A stretch of DNA of 64,000 bases from Ridgeia piscesae (taxonomy: Eukaryota; Annelida; Polychaeta; Sabellida; Siboglinidae). A model generated the notes under the pieces. It saw only the letters and a list, made by a program, of their open reading frames with translations, was not told the origin of the DNA and did not search any database. Below are positions 24,159 through 35,468 of the stretch, piece after piece. The DNA lies in assembly GCA_025642075.2 (NCBI GenBank), contig JAODUO010000557.1:76001-140000 (forward strand), given 5' to 3'. Every line of letters starts with the position of its first letter. The first letter of the stretch is position 1. A program made the translations under genes and the position numbers.

Positions 24159-24480
24159 TGTGGTGAAACGCAGTACTAGAGCATCAAAGTCTCAATCTAG
24201 ATAACCCAGGTTTGTATATTGGGCCGATGAGTGAAACACTGGGCAAGTTCATTTGCTCTATGTCAGTACAATTCACTCAGCTGTACAAAAGAGTAACTGG
24301 CTACAGATGATGATAGAGATGTTGTTATGCGAATAAACATCATGCATTAATTGCGGCATGGCTAATGCTTCCCTGAGAAGTTGAGTTGTTGATTGATGGA
24401 AGAAGTAATGTGGGGAATAAATGTAAGGCAGTTCGTTGTGCTAGACTTGATAGAGTGCTACATATGAGAACTTAAACGGG
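24159..24480 (+). mobile_element. tRNA-derived SINE (family A), old copy
   Basis: The head has an A-box-like AGTACTAGAGC and a B-box-like CCAGGTTTGTATATTGGG. The body shares TTCACTCAGCTGTAC, GCATTAATTGCGGCATGGCT and TCCCTGAGAAGTTGAG with the other family A copies. The tail is degraded (GTGCTACATATGAGAACTTA). Confidence 0.75.
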
Positions 24481-24522
24481 ATCTGAAACGCTTGAACTTC
24501 CATTGTCATAACATAAGAACAT

Positions 24523-24615
24523 ACCATGATTTTATGAGCACAGAGCCACGGTGTATTTTATATATTTGTTTGACTTAAAAGCTATACAGTAACTCTGTGC
24601 TCATCAAATTATGGT
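24523..24615. repeat. Short hairpin (23-bp arms)
   Basis: ACCATGATTTTATGAGCACA at 24523 is inverted in TGTGCTCATCAAATTATGGT ending at 24615, about 20 of 23 positions matching, with a loop of about 47 bp. It could be a tiny MITE. Confidence 0.7.
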
Positions 24616-25877
24616 CACGCATCAAAATGGTGTGTTGTTACGTTTGGGCTATGTTGTTAAAGCGTTCCAGCCCCTCTTTAACAATGATTGTAGGGATATT
24701 CCAAGTAAACTAGGGTGTTTGTAAATGGCCTAATTAGAGTAAAACCATCCGAACAAGGTGAAATATTTATCTTTGTGGTGCCTGTGCTTGATACGCTGTA
24801 CTAGAGCCTGTACTCGCATGGACGTGATCTGTTGGTTATATGTATGTGTACATGTATGTATGGGTGCATGGTGGTTATGTAATTCCATGAATGTCTAACA
24901 TGACATACATGTGAGTGACAGCATAATAAATCATTATAAAGTATTACTGTTACAAGATAACACATATGTTCTGATATTATTCTCAAAAAGTTTGTAAGTA
25001 CTTGTAGGCCTGGTACCAGCGTTATCTTGAGATCCATCTACTGTCAGTTGGATGGGTAAACATTGTTTTTGGACAGGTAAAATGTATGGTTGAGCAGGTA
25101 AAAATTTAAGTAGCCAAAAAGATTATTTTAATCATGTTGTCAATTATGGGTGTTATTCTTGTGCTTGCTTGATTAAATATTTCTGGATAATATTATACAT
25201 ATACACATCTAGAACGGTCGTATGCATGTTCAGATACACATGTCATTTGTCTAACAGGACATTCTTGTTCCAGCCAAAATTGGATTAATCAGTTATTTGC
25301 TGCTATATTTAGAAGTACAGTCTGATCAGTATGTCTAAGTACTGTCATATCGTACTCGCACCTCTGGCAAGATTGATGCGCTAGCCATGCAAAACAATAA
25401 AATTAAACAGCAACTACAAAATGTTGGTTCTAAAAATAAATTTTGGCTGTCAAAATAATATATTAATTTACTACAATTTAAACACTAATAATAATAGTAT
25501 AATAACTTTATTGTTACATATATATATATAAATATATATATGTATATATATATATATATATATATGTATAGATATGTATATATAATGTACGTGTAGTTGC
25601 TCGACAATAGTAAAGTGATAATTACATAACTGAGTACATTACACAATGTAACAAAAAGTTATTATACAATTTAAAAACTAATAAGATCGTTAACAAAAAA
25701 GACAGACTTTCTAGCCATTTTCTCCTGACATTGACCAATACACTGAATTGTCATTATCATTTTAAAAACACGGGCTCTGTCATCAAACCCATGATGACAT
25801 GTCAAAACGTCTTGGCATGCCCAGATGGTAAGATCTCAGATGAATCAAGTGCTGACATGTCCTTGGTGTAGTAGCAG
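24616..25877. other. Intron or intergenic sequence with a TA microsatellite and a weak MITE fragment
   Basis: A (TA)n tract lies at 25519-25576. At 25028-25112 the words GGATGGGTAAACATTG and GGACAGGTAAAA resemble the terminal part of the TTTATGCAG MITE in inverse orientation, too diverged to be sure. Nothing else was recognised. Confidence 0.4.
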
Positions 25878-26175
25878 GGCTTTATGCAGGACCAAATTAT
25901 TGGCCAGACACATCAATTGGTGCACACATGGATGTTAACTGTCAAGCCAGTGTACAAACTTTAAAATGTGTCTGATGACCTGAAATGGACTACAAATACA
26001 CATGTGACACCACTTACACCCATTACTCAGGCACAACTGACACTATCTATGGTTTTTGAAGACTTTTTGCTCCTTAATTTTTTTACCTGTCCACCACCCA
26101 TCCACCCATATTTCTACCCGTCCACAATGGTTTTTACCCGTCCAAATGACGGGTGGACGGGTCTCTGCATAAAGC
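25878..26175 (+). mobile_element. TTTATGCAG MITE, best full-length copy
   Basis: The left end GGCTTTATGCAGGA and the right end CTGCATAAAGCT form a terminal inverted repeat of about 12 bp. The interior has conserved words: TGGATGTTAACTGTCAAGCC, CTGATGACCTGAAATGGACT, CACATGTGACACC. A right-hand part is built on TTTTTACCCGTCCA repeats and forms a hairpin (ACCCGTCC…GGACGGGT). There is no coding sequence, so it depends on an unknown transposase. About ten copies or fragments occur in the window. Confidence 0.85.
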
Positions 26176-26599
26176 TATGTGTAAGTAGTGAGTTAGTTAG
26201 TTTCATGGCCTCGGAATAAACAGAATTGGAACCCGGTGATTAAAGAGCTCCTATTATTGTGCTCCTCCTTGCGTGTTGCATGCTGATCGAGTGGCGTGCG
26301 AGGGGAGCATATGGTAGGGAGACAATGTTTACTTGTGGCCGTTGCTGCGGTGGAGATGCGGGGCCCCTCGGCCGGCGTGACTCGAGATCAATCATGCATG
26401 AGTACACGCGTAGGTGAGCAGTCATGCGTGATGATGTTCCAAGAAGGTCAGGAGGATGGATTATTTACGTGTGTGCACGTGCGCGCGTGTGTGCGTGGGT
26501 GCGCGCAGTCGTGCAGAAACGTGTAATTTGTTGTAATGCTTCCGACTGCAGAGACAGCTGTAAGTACACGTCAAACTTAGGGCTGTACTTACCATCTTT

Positions 26600-27200
26600 T
26601 CGTGAAATTATGAAGTACCGTGATGGAGAAGTACCATGATGACAAAGTGTAGAATACTGAGATGATTAATACTGCCATGAACAAGTGCCATCAGAAGTGA
26701 AGCATCCTGAAGGCAAAATACCACCATAATGAAGTACCACAATGATGAAGTACCACAATACTGAAGTACCATAAAATGAAGTACCATAAAATGAAGTACC
26801 ATAAAATGAAGTACCGTAAAATGAAGTACCGTAAAATGAAGTACCGTAAAATGAAGTACCGTAAAATGAAGTACCACATGACACAATGATGAAGTACCAA
26901 AAAATGAAGTACCATAATATGAAGTACCGTCACAATGAAATACCATCAAGTTGTCCTACCATCATTATGAATGCCATCAATGTGAAGTACCATCATGATC
27001 AAAACATCGTCAAGTGATGAAGTACCATCACGACATAGTACCATCATCATGAAGTACCTTCTTAGTGAAGTATACATCATGAAGTGTTATCATAACGAAG
27101 TACTGTTATGCTGAAAGAACATCTTGACAAAGTACTGTACTATCATCAGGCAGTACCAATACTATGACATACCGTGATGTACCTTCAAAATGAAGTACCT
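26600..27200. repeat. Short-unit tandem array, GAAGTACCGTAAAAT (15 bp) core
   Basis: The core 26764-26880 has about eight clean copies. On both sides, degenerate ATGAAGTACCATCA-type units of 13-18 bp continue. The open frames on the minus strand (YFILRYFIL, GTSFYGTSF) are repeat products. Confidence 0.9.
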
Positions 27201-27227
27201 GGGTACCATCATGTTAAAGTATACTAC

Positions 27228-27492
27228 TTCAAATTTGCTAGGGATCACTATTTAGGGCAATATTACATTTTTCGGCATGGGTATCACACACAAACTGAAA
27301 ATGGCATGTATTCGAGGATGTGTTTATTTCCTGAATTTCATTACTGTATACCAAATTTGAACAATAGGTAACACCAATGAAATTCAGGAAGTAAACATGT
27401 CCTCGAATACATGCCATTTTCAGTTTTATTATACAGTGATACCCATGCCGAAAAATATATTGCCCTAAATAGTGATCCTAGCAAATTTTGAG
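27228..27492. repeat. Palindrome with about 115-bp arms and a 35-bp loop
   Basis: The left arm contains CAAATTTGCTAGGGATCACT, TTTTTCGGCATGGGTATCAC and GAAAATGGCATGTATTCGAG. The right arm has the inverse: CTCGAATACATGCCATTTTC, GTGATACCCATGCCGAAAAA and TAGTGATCCTAGCAAATTTT. The arms are about 90% alike. It sits at the end of the GAAGTACC array and the array word GAGTACCGTAA follows it directly. The open frame 27174-27371 lies in the left arm and loop and shows no domain. Confidence 0.9.
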
Positions 27493-27494
27493 TA

Positions 27495-27900
27495 CCGTAA
27501 ATCCTGTATTACTAGCCGCGGCTACTATTACAGTAGTGTGTAGCCGAAATGAGGGCGAAAACGCCAAAGTTGGGGTGCGGCTTTTAATACAGTAATTTGC
27601 TGAAACAAATTGGCATTTGGGTCACAGAATTGTCTGTATAAATGTGAAAAACTTACTGAAGAAACGAAGCCGGTTTTATAAATAACAGAATGTATTACAA
27701 TTGCCACTTGTGCTAAACAAATGATATAATACAGTTAATGTCCATAAAATGTTCAGATTCAACGAGCAGAATATGAAAACATGTCACAGTTAAACTCCAC
27801 AAAAGTCCCTTTCATCGTCGCCGTCAAAGAATGCCTTGGCTAGGTCGGGGAAGGGTCAACAGCTCCGCGGCGCCATTTCATGTATCCATTTCAACTTTGG
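27495..27900 (-). mobile_element. Possible end of a DNA transposon with transposase C-terminal remnant
   Basis: The left end GTACCGTAAATCCTGTATTA is followed by subterminal repeats (CCGCGGCTACTATTACAGTA and GCGGCTTTTAATACAG). On the minus strand at 27856-27797 a short reading frame ends PDLAKAFFDGDDERDFCGV then stop, an acidic C-terminus of the kind seen at the end of some transposases. The other end was not found. Identity is a guess. Confidence 0.3.
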
Positions 27901-28466
27901 CAACAGGGGTAGTATAGTTGAACATAACCACATGACAAAACACATATCAGTAACACCATTATCCAACCACTAAGGTACCAGCCACTATATTATTGTTGTT
28001 CCTAACAGCTCTCCTCTCATAGAGGCAGAAAACCGCGTGTAAATGACTGCTAACAATGTCGTGACATTTGATGGTAGTGATAATGTTTATGTGTACTGAC
28101 ACGTTGTGTGGCGTTCAACGTTTCTATGATTTGTACAGCCAGAAACAGTCGTTTAATCGGTAATAAACATTCACTGCGGGGGGATTATTCCGTTGCACAG
28201 ATATTGCCTAACATTCCATTTATCTTCCACACTGCACGGATAAACACGTCAACGTTTCTGGCTTTTCTTACATGATGGACTTCGGTATTTGGAAGATTTG
28301 TTCTGTGGAAAATGTCTTGGCCTAAGAGCCAAATGCATATCAGTGACAATTAATTATTGGTCAGTTGTCTGTGACATGTAGTATGTACAAATTATAGCTG
28401 TGGTGGTGTCTACAAACATGACTTTGAATTCAGACAGATTAATTTGTGAAATTACATCCTGAATCA
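27901..28466. other. Intron or intergenic sequence, nothing recognised
   Basis: No arrays, transposon ends or exon candidates seen. Confidence 0.4.
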
Positions 28467-28655
28467 TAGCTTTATGCAGAGACCCGTCCACCCATCATTT
28501 GGCCGGGTAAACAATATGGCGGATGGATGGGAACTGGTAAAAAAATGAAGGATATTGTCAGTTATGCCTTAGGCGTTAATGCAAATGGTGTCATATGTGT
28601 GTCCATTTCAGGTCATCAGACACATTTTAAAGTTTGTAAACTGGCTTAACCGATT
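28467..28655 (-). mobile_element. TTTATGCAG MITE, truncated copy
   Basis: It begins AGCTTTATGCAGAGACCCGT and contains CCATTTCAGGTCATCAGACA and AAGTTTGTAAACTGGCTTAA, then breaks off where TGTTAACATCCATG would be expected. Confidence 0.8.
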
Positions 28656-29555
28656 AGCACTCAAGTCGGGCATTGACGGTCACCCCGAATCTCCTCCGGC
28701 CAGCGAATACAGTACAGCTTTTTAATTCGGTTTACATGGTTGCATCTAGTGATTAAGAGATGCAATAAATGCGACAGTATTCTGTATCCTTTGGCCAATT
28801 GAATGTTTCTTCATGTCTAAAGAGAATGGTAGATTAATATTTTAGGACTTTAATTAGTGCATTCAGAATACAATTTCATGAATATATTTGGGTGTCTTGG
28901 TTGGAATTCTAAGTCATGTTTATTGAAAATACATGGAGCCATAATTTTTATATAATATATAATATATACTTTAAGCATCCTTTTCTGACTGTACAACCAT
29001 AATTAAATATCACTGTCATACACAAGGGAAACCTTCACGTAACAAGTCTTCCTAATACAGAATAATGTAAGAAAAGACAATTATTGACCTGTTTACCCAC
29101 ACAGTCGAAGATACAGTGGAGTCTACAGCAATATCAGTGCAGCTAACTAATCCCACGCAATGTTCACAATTTCGGTCAAGGAAGTGAGACGTGTGTTTGC
29201 GTGTGTGTTTTACAGCTTGCATGCTAACATGCATGCATCGTCAAGTCATTTGCGGGCAGCATGTTTTGGAGCTTATCCAAGGAAGCCGTTTGGTGCGTGT
29301 TTGGTTTAATTTTAGCCTGCTTATCGCCGTCGCTTCGACAGAGTAACGTGGACGACAGATGAAGATGTTGTAATCAGTGTCGTGTTTGGGTGTTATTATA
29401 ATTGGATTCAGTTACATTGTCCTGTGTAGGAGGACGATGAGTTCCAATAACGGATGGAGTCATGAGTTCTCGGTACACAAAGTCGTTGTTTAAATGCGCT
29501 TGCGCAGCTGTCATGGTGAACCTTGGTCCAGTTCTCGTGTTCTGCATTGCTTTGG
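28656..29555. other. Intron or intergenic sequence, nothing recognised
   Basis: AT-rich with a moderately GC-richer stretch at 29240-29520. No exon with suitable splice sites seen. Confidence 0.4.
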
Positions 29556-29559
29556 GTGA

Positions 29560-29670
29560 CAGCTTTATAAATGAATACCTAGCTGTAGACAGTTATGGAT
29601 TTTTTTGCTGAAATTGCAGCATGGTTGAATACTTCTCAAATGCACTGAGATGGTGTTTGATTGAACAAGT
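29560..29670 (+). mobile_element. SINE family A, internal fragment
   Basis: AATGAATACCTAGCTGTAGA, then ATTGCAGCATGGTTGAA and GAGATGGTGTTTGATTGAAC match the middle of the family A body. Head and tail are missing. Confidence 0.7.
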
Positions 29671-29714
29671 ATATATATCATGTATTTAATATTATATGGA
29701 ACGAGAGACAAGGA

Positions 29715-30145
29715 AGGATGGAATGACAGATGAGGAAGAGTGAAATGACAACTGTTGAAGAGTGGAATGACAGCTGTGGAAGAGTGGAATGACAGTAGTC
29801 GAAAGGTGGAATGACAGTTGTCGAAGGGTGGCATGACAGTTGTCAAAGGGTGGAATTACAGATAAGGAAGGATGGAATGACAGACGAGGAAGGACGGAAT
29901 GACAACTGTAGAAGTACTGTAGAGTATGTGGAAGAGTGGAATGACAGCTGGGGAAGGGTGGGATAATAACTGGAAGGGTGTAGTGACATCTATGGAAGAG
30001 TGGAATGACAGCTGTGGAAGAGTGGAATGACATATGTGGAAGAGTGGAATGACAGCTGTGGTGAAATGGTAGAATGACAGCTGTGGAAATGTGCAATGAT
30101 GGCTGTGGAAGGGTGGAATGACAGCTGTGGAAGGGTGACATCCAA
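29715..30145. repeat. Minisatellite, 22-bp unit, about 19 copies
   Basis: The unit is GAATGACAGCTGTGGAAGAG plus TG, with many single-base variants and one longer unit at about 29905-29938. The overlapping minus-strand Ser/His/Phe-rich open frames are repeat products. Confidence 0.95.
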
Positions 30146-30167
30146 TGCCCATGGAGCTATTCCCTGC

Positions 30168-30272
30168 TGTCCAGTCCTGCCGTCCATCCTGCCGTCCAGT
30201 CCTGCCGTCCAGTCCTGCCGTCCAGTCCTGCCGCCCAGTCCTGCCGTCCAGTCCTGCCGTCCAGTCCTGCCA
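30168..30272. repeat. 13-bp tandem repeat, about 8 copies
   Basis: GTCCAGTCCTGCC units, directly following the 22-bp minisatellite with about 20 bases between. Confidence 0.9.
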
Positions 30273-30299
30273 TGGTGTGGCACAGTCTCTGTCATCCTG

Positions 30300-30975
30300 A
30301 GTCGAGACAGGAGCTGGTCGTCTGTCAGTCTCCTGATCAGTAACAAACTACTCAACTCTCCGAGGACTGATTCATTTAATCATGTGTCATTCCGGTCCCA
30401 CAACAATTTAAGGCGGCTACGGGGGACGTGTCACAACTGCAGAAAGACCGCATGAATCGTGCCGGAGTTGCTGCGATGATAAATGATCTCGCGGCGTTCT
30501 TTGTGTTCATTTTGCTGCCCAGCGCATTGAGGATATTATGGGCCGAGATTGTGTTTTATAGGTGGGTGCCAAGCACAATGCGATGCTCCCAAATATTTAA
30601 CGTCCCTATGCGATACTACCATAATGATTGTATATTTAGATGTTATCTGTTCAGGTATCCTAACAATTGGTAGAAAGTACTTAGCTTTATGTATCGTATG
30701 TTTTTGGTCATCCCGTATTTGTTTTTATGGGTACAAATACATACAGTACATTGTGACTGTGTTTTTAACAAAATATATTCTTTGTGGGTTGTGTATGTGT
30801 ATTTCCAGTCCACTGAGAATTGTATTATCGTTATTGAGTTTTCTTTTTATACGTCATTGCCTTGTTGGACAACGTTTTGCAGTATCTTGCTATACAACAT
30901 TTCCCTTTGTAAGGTTTCTTCTTTTTGCACAAATTGTGCCTCTAATAAATTGGTAAGTAAGTAAGTAATTTATTT
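30300..30975. other. GC-richer segment grading into a T-rich tail; possible exon or retroelement 3' end
   Basis: At about 30441-30560 an AG (CAACTGCAG) is followed by an open stretch that reads KDRMNRAGVAAMINDLAAFF and a hydrophobic run FVFILLPSALRIL, then TATAG with GTGGGT. It is not in phase with gene 2 exon 2. From 30600 the sequence is T-rich and ends AATAAATTGGTAAGTAAGTA, a tail style seen at retroelement 3' ends. The longest plus frame here begins at a TTG, so no protein is claimed. Confidence 0.25.
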
Positions 30976-31935
30976 TCGGAATCGCATACATCGTACAAAT
31001 AAACATAATCAGCAAATGTGAAAATATATGATATAGTCCACGCTTCCCGGTTGACATCCGAGCCAATTAAGGCTGTAGCTGGTAAAGTAATGAGGATAAT
31101 ACAATATGAGGAATGCTTCAAAAGAAGAAATTGGCCGCTGTCCAACCCATCAATAATTATATAACCTATGTAATAGTAATTTAAAGTGTTGAATAACAAT
31201 TACATTTCAAATTTATACCTGATTTGATGTCACAATAGTTATGTAAAGTAATATATTGACTTATTAAAAATAGTGCAGACATAAGGTTAGACCAACTGCA
31301 ATTGGTGTTACCAGTGTGAGCTATAATGTGTCAAGTAATTTATTACTTAAAAATAAATGGATCCTGGATAATCTACACTTTTTTTAAAATCAAATAATGA
31401 TCTTGTAGCCTGCTAGGGTTAAATGAAATGTGAAAATGGTGCACACTGTGACTGCACAAGTCAGTCGCTTTACGATTTATACGCGATCGCAATTCTAGGT
31501 TGATGTTACGGCTGAGTAGTGATAGGTAATATTGATTGGACAGGTAGAAGGTGATTAATCAGGTATGCATTATTGAATGAGTAGGAAATGGTGATGCAGG
31601 TAATGTGCTGTGTATGGATCTTTCAGAATTGACTGTCATAGTATACGTCGGGCTATGAGGTAATGAGAGGTATATGTTTACCACACTGTAAAGGGGGTCT
31701 TGTTTCCCAAGGTAGATGGATGGTGATGTATTTTCTGGCGTGAAGTAGGTCACCTAATGTGTTAATATGTGACAGTGGGTGATTCCAAATAGTGTGTTGG
31801 TTGCATAAATTAAATATTTAAAAGTGTTTTTTGTCACATTCTGTCCATTTCTGTCATACTGATGCAGTGTCCTTGCGAGGGACTGGGGGTATGCCTTGTT
31901 GTAAAAATAAAAATATAAAAATGTGGTATTAGTAA
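30976..31935. other. Intron or intergenic sequence, nothing recognised
   Basis: AT-rich, with stops in all frames and no repeat array. Confidence 0.4.
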
Positions 31936-32257
31936 AAAGGTAAGTATATATGCAGCGCAGTATCCAATCCTCGGGATTGCTCAAAGCGCTTTACACTTCC
32001 CTGACAGATCTGTTCAATCAGACACCATCTCAACTCTGGGAAACATCCAGCCAGATGCTGCAATTAAAGTGCGAAGGCTGCTCGTACACATATCCACCAC
32101 TGTCTATAGCCAAGTACTCATTTATACACTGAATGAACTGGAGCAATGTAGAGTGAAAAAAACTTGCCTAATGTTCGACACAACAGCACAGAATTTGAAC
32201 CCGGGTCCTCTTAGTCGAGAGTTAGAAGCTCTACCCCTGAGCCATACTGTGCTCTAC
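31936..32257 (-). mobile_element. SINE family A, near full-length copy
   Basis: On the minus strand the head has an A-box-like region (TGGCTCAGGGGTAGAGCT) and a good B box (GGACCCGGGTTCAAATTC). The body is TTTCACTCTACATTGCTCCA, then GTACTTGGCTATAGACAGTG. The tail reads CTGTCAGGGAAGTGTAAAGC, then GCTTTGAGCAATCCCGAGGA and TGGATACTGCGCTGC. The tail style (AAAGCGCTTTGAGC…GCGCTATATAA) resembles L2-type LINE-derived SINE tails, from general knowledge. Confidence 0.85.
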
Positions 32258-33230
32258 TAATGTGTGTTAGTATTTAAAAAAGTGACATTTTGTTTTCACA
32301 GCGTCAGTGTAGTCATGTTTAGTCATGTGTGTAAGCTAAAGGTTTTGGAGACAGTGCCACAAATATTCAGAACTTTACATATTGTCATAAAAAACTCATA
32401 CTATTACAGATCTTACAAAAACAATATTTCTTCACAAATCTGAAATCGGTAACAGCTATGGCTCATAAACGTTAGTTAGTTACATCCTTGAATCACAGGA
32501 GAGGACCCATTACCCTGCATATGTCTAATCACTGCGGAGTTGTTCCAAGGTAGCAAATTCACACAATTTATATCACTGTTTTAATTCACAATAAAACCCA
32601 GTGACAATTCGCTTACAAACAATTACATTATTATTACAAATGATACAAGTACAGTTGACCGGTCTGACTGTAATGTACATTTATTGATACGTTTTGAGTC
32701 ATAATTTGCTAAGCTAAGATTAATATTGAGCGGTGTTGCATAGATCTTAATTGTAAGCGCGTTCTCATGTACATTGCTGATGTAGGTAGGAATTGTTTAG
32801 TGGATGGTTAATCACAGAACTAACGATCACTTGGAAATGGTGTTCTTTCCGTGCTGTGTTTTGCTATGGTCCCTAATTATCAGAAGTGATAGCTGCTCCC
32901 TATGTCTTGCTGGCAGCTGCATCCTTTGGGACCAAGTCCAACTTCCCTCTTTCTAAATGTCAAAATATGCAGGAGAATTGTAGAAGACACGTTGCCCTGC
33001 AATTAGGTTAGGTAACATACAGCAAAGAACGAAGGCTGTATATTAAATATCACAATGCATTTCCAGTGCTGGTGAAGTTGTCTGTCTGTCTGCTGAAATC
33101 TTTCAAAGTGGACAACAGTTGTGTTGCTGTTTGATGATCAAAACTAGAATCGAGAGGTATAATAATTTTAAATGTATAAAATGTAATGCTTTTTATTTTG
33201 AAATTGTTTTTGTAGTATTTGATCATAAGC
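32258..33230. other. Intron or intergenic sequence, nothing recognised
   Basis: No arrays, exons or element ends noted. Confidence 0.4.
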
Positions 33231-34460
33231 CTGTTCCATGGACAAGCTCTCCACCTCAGATGACACCCAAGGTCAAACTCTCCACCTTAGATGTTCCATG
33301 CCAAATATTCTACCTTATATGTCTCAAGGTCAAACTCTCCACCTTAGATGTTCCATGCCAAATATTCTTCCTTACATGTCTCAAGGTCAAACTCTCCACC
33401 TTAGATGTTCCATGCCAAATATTCTTCCTTATATGTCTCAAGGTCAAACTCTCCACCTTAGATGTTCCATGCCAAATATTCTTCCTTATATGTCTCAAGG
33501 TCAAACTCTCCAGCCTTAGATGTTCCATGCCAAATATTCTTCCTTATATGTCTCAAGGTCAAACTCTCCACCTTAGATGTTCCATGCCAAATATTCTTCC
33601 TTATATGTCCCAAGGTCAAACTCTCCACCTTAGATGTTCCATGCCAAATATTCTTCCTTATATGTCTCAAGGTCAAACTCTCCACCTTAGATGTTCCATG
33701 CCAAATATTCTTCCTTATATGTCTCAAGGTCAAACTCTCCACCTTAGATGTTCCATGCCAAATATTCTTCCTTATATGTCTCAAGGTCAAACTCTCCACC
33801 TTAGATGTTCCATGCCAAATATTCTTCCTTATATGTCTCAAGGTCAAACTCTCCAGCCTTAGATGTTCCATGCCAAATATTCTTCCTTATATGTCTCAAG
33901 GTCAAACTCTCCACCTTAGATGTTCCATGCCAAATATTCTTCCTTATTTTGTCTCAAGGTCAAACTCTCCACCTTAGATGTTCCATGCCAAATATTCTTC
34001 CTTATATGTCTCAAGGTCAAACTCTCCACCTTAGATGTTCCATGCCAAATATTCTTCCTTATATGTCTCAAGGTCAAACTCTCCAGCCTTAGATGTTCCA
34101 TGCCAAATATTCTTCCTTACATGTCTCAAGGTCAAACTCTCCACCTTAGATGTTCCATGCCAAATATTCTTCCTTATATGTCTCAAGGTCAAACTCTCCA
34201 CCTTAGATGTTCCATGCCAAATATTATTCCTTATATGTCTCAAGGTCAAACTCTCCAGCCTTAGATGTTCCATGCCAAATATTCTTCCTTATATGTCCCA
34301 AGGTCAAACTCCACCTTAGATTTTCCATGCTAAATATTCTACCTTATATGTCCCAAGGTCAAACTCTCCACCTTAGATGTTCCCGATGGCCAGGCTCTCT
34401 ATCTTACATGTTCCATAGTCAAGATCTCCCCACCTTAGGTGTTCCAAGGACAAATTCTCC
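33231..34460. repeat. Minisatellite, 57-bp unit, about 20 copies, with 29-bp monomers at both edges
   Basis: The unit is TCAAGGTCAAACTCTCCACC, TTAGATGTTCCATGCCAAAT and ATTCTTCCTTATATGTC. Some units carry one extra base (CCAGCCTTAG), which shifts the reading frame, so the open frames on both strands are incidental. The left edge (TTCCATGGACAAGCTCTCC) and right edge (GATGGCCAGGCTCTC, then CATAGTCAAGATCTCC) are 29-bp-like monomers related to the array at 40 kb. Confidence 0.95.
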
Positions 34461-34891
34461 TGAATGAATAAGTCTTGATAACACCAGAGACTAGAAGATG
34501 AAAAGGTGAGAACAAATAGAACTTTAAAACATCAGTGATCATGGAGATATTTATTGATATATTTTCTGTATATCTAATGAAGACAACACACATCGAATGT
34601 GAAAGTTTATAAACAGTGTAAGTATGACTTATGTGAAATAACAAATGACCTGAATAAACGACTATAGAAGAAAAGGCTATATGTAAGGATTGCCAAGCTG
34701 TATGAATGAATGTACTGTGTTTTATTTTACAAAATATTGACAGATATCTCATCAGGCTGTGTTATACGTAGAAAGAAAATATGGTCTCGATTATCAAAAA
34801 GTTACTTGTCTACTTGAAACTATGATTGGCAGTCAGTCGTGTTAAAATCTTGTTAAATTTGGTTGAATCGACCTGTTTTCTGTATAATCCA
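34461..34891. other. Intron or intergenic sequence, nothing recognised
   Basis: No arrays or exon candidates. Confidence 0.4.
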
Positions 34892-35263
34892 GGGACCAGT
34901 TTCATAAAGCCGCTTAACTTTAGACACCCTGTTTCACTTTAGCTGCCGCCTCTGCCGTTCAAATAGCAAATGACAAGCTGTGATGAATGTAAAAGATATC
35001 CATTAAAAATAATAAGTTGAGAGTTGTTGTTCTCTCTTGGTGCTCCTCAGCATGTCTGAGAAGCATCAATGAACTTGGGGAGCATCACGTAAATATTTCA
35101 ACTAGCGTAAAGTTACCCCTACCAAATACATGGCGCGGCTTAAGTGCAACTTATTATGGAGCAGACTCGTGAGATGCAACTAGCGTAACTTTACAACATT
35201 TTAGGCTTTCGATGAGCTATCGCCCGCTATGACGTCGTAAGTAGGCTTTATGAAACCGGCCCC
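34892..35263. mobile_element. MITE with GGTTTCATAAAGCC-type terminal inverted repeats
   Basis: The left end GGGACCAGTTTCATAAAGCC and the right end GGCTTTATGAAACCGGCCCC are inverted copies of about 20 bp. The interior is about 330 bp, non-coding, and includes two copies of AACTAGCGTAA(A/C)(G/T)TTAC. The superfamily was not determined. Confidence 0.85.
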
Positions 35264-35468
35264 TGTGCCAGCCTTTTGACCTTATTTGGCCTAGCAGTGT
35301 GTCCAGAATAGGTTCATGTATTAAAGAATCAATGAGGTAACAGGTAGTTCACTAGCACATGTATGTATGCATGTGTGCACGCATGCGTGTAACAAATGCC
35401 TATTGGACAGGTTGAATACTGATTTAGTCTAATCATGCAATTCCTTTCACCCAACTTCAACACAATAA

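Noticed and set aside
30549..30956. 135-codon hydrophobic frame
   Set aside because: It begins at TTG, and its hydrophobicity follows from T-rich DNA.
31936..32257. tRNA gene suggested by A and B boxes
   Set aside because: The boxes sit in the head of a dispersed 320-bp element with several copies, so it is a tRNA-derived SINE and not a functional tRNA gene.
33119..34467. Frames of 60 to 247 codons made of LRCSMPNILPYMSQGQTLH-like repeats
   Set aside because: The 57-bp unit is a multiple of three. Some units have an extra base that shifts the frame, which a real protein would not tolerate.
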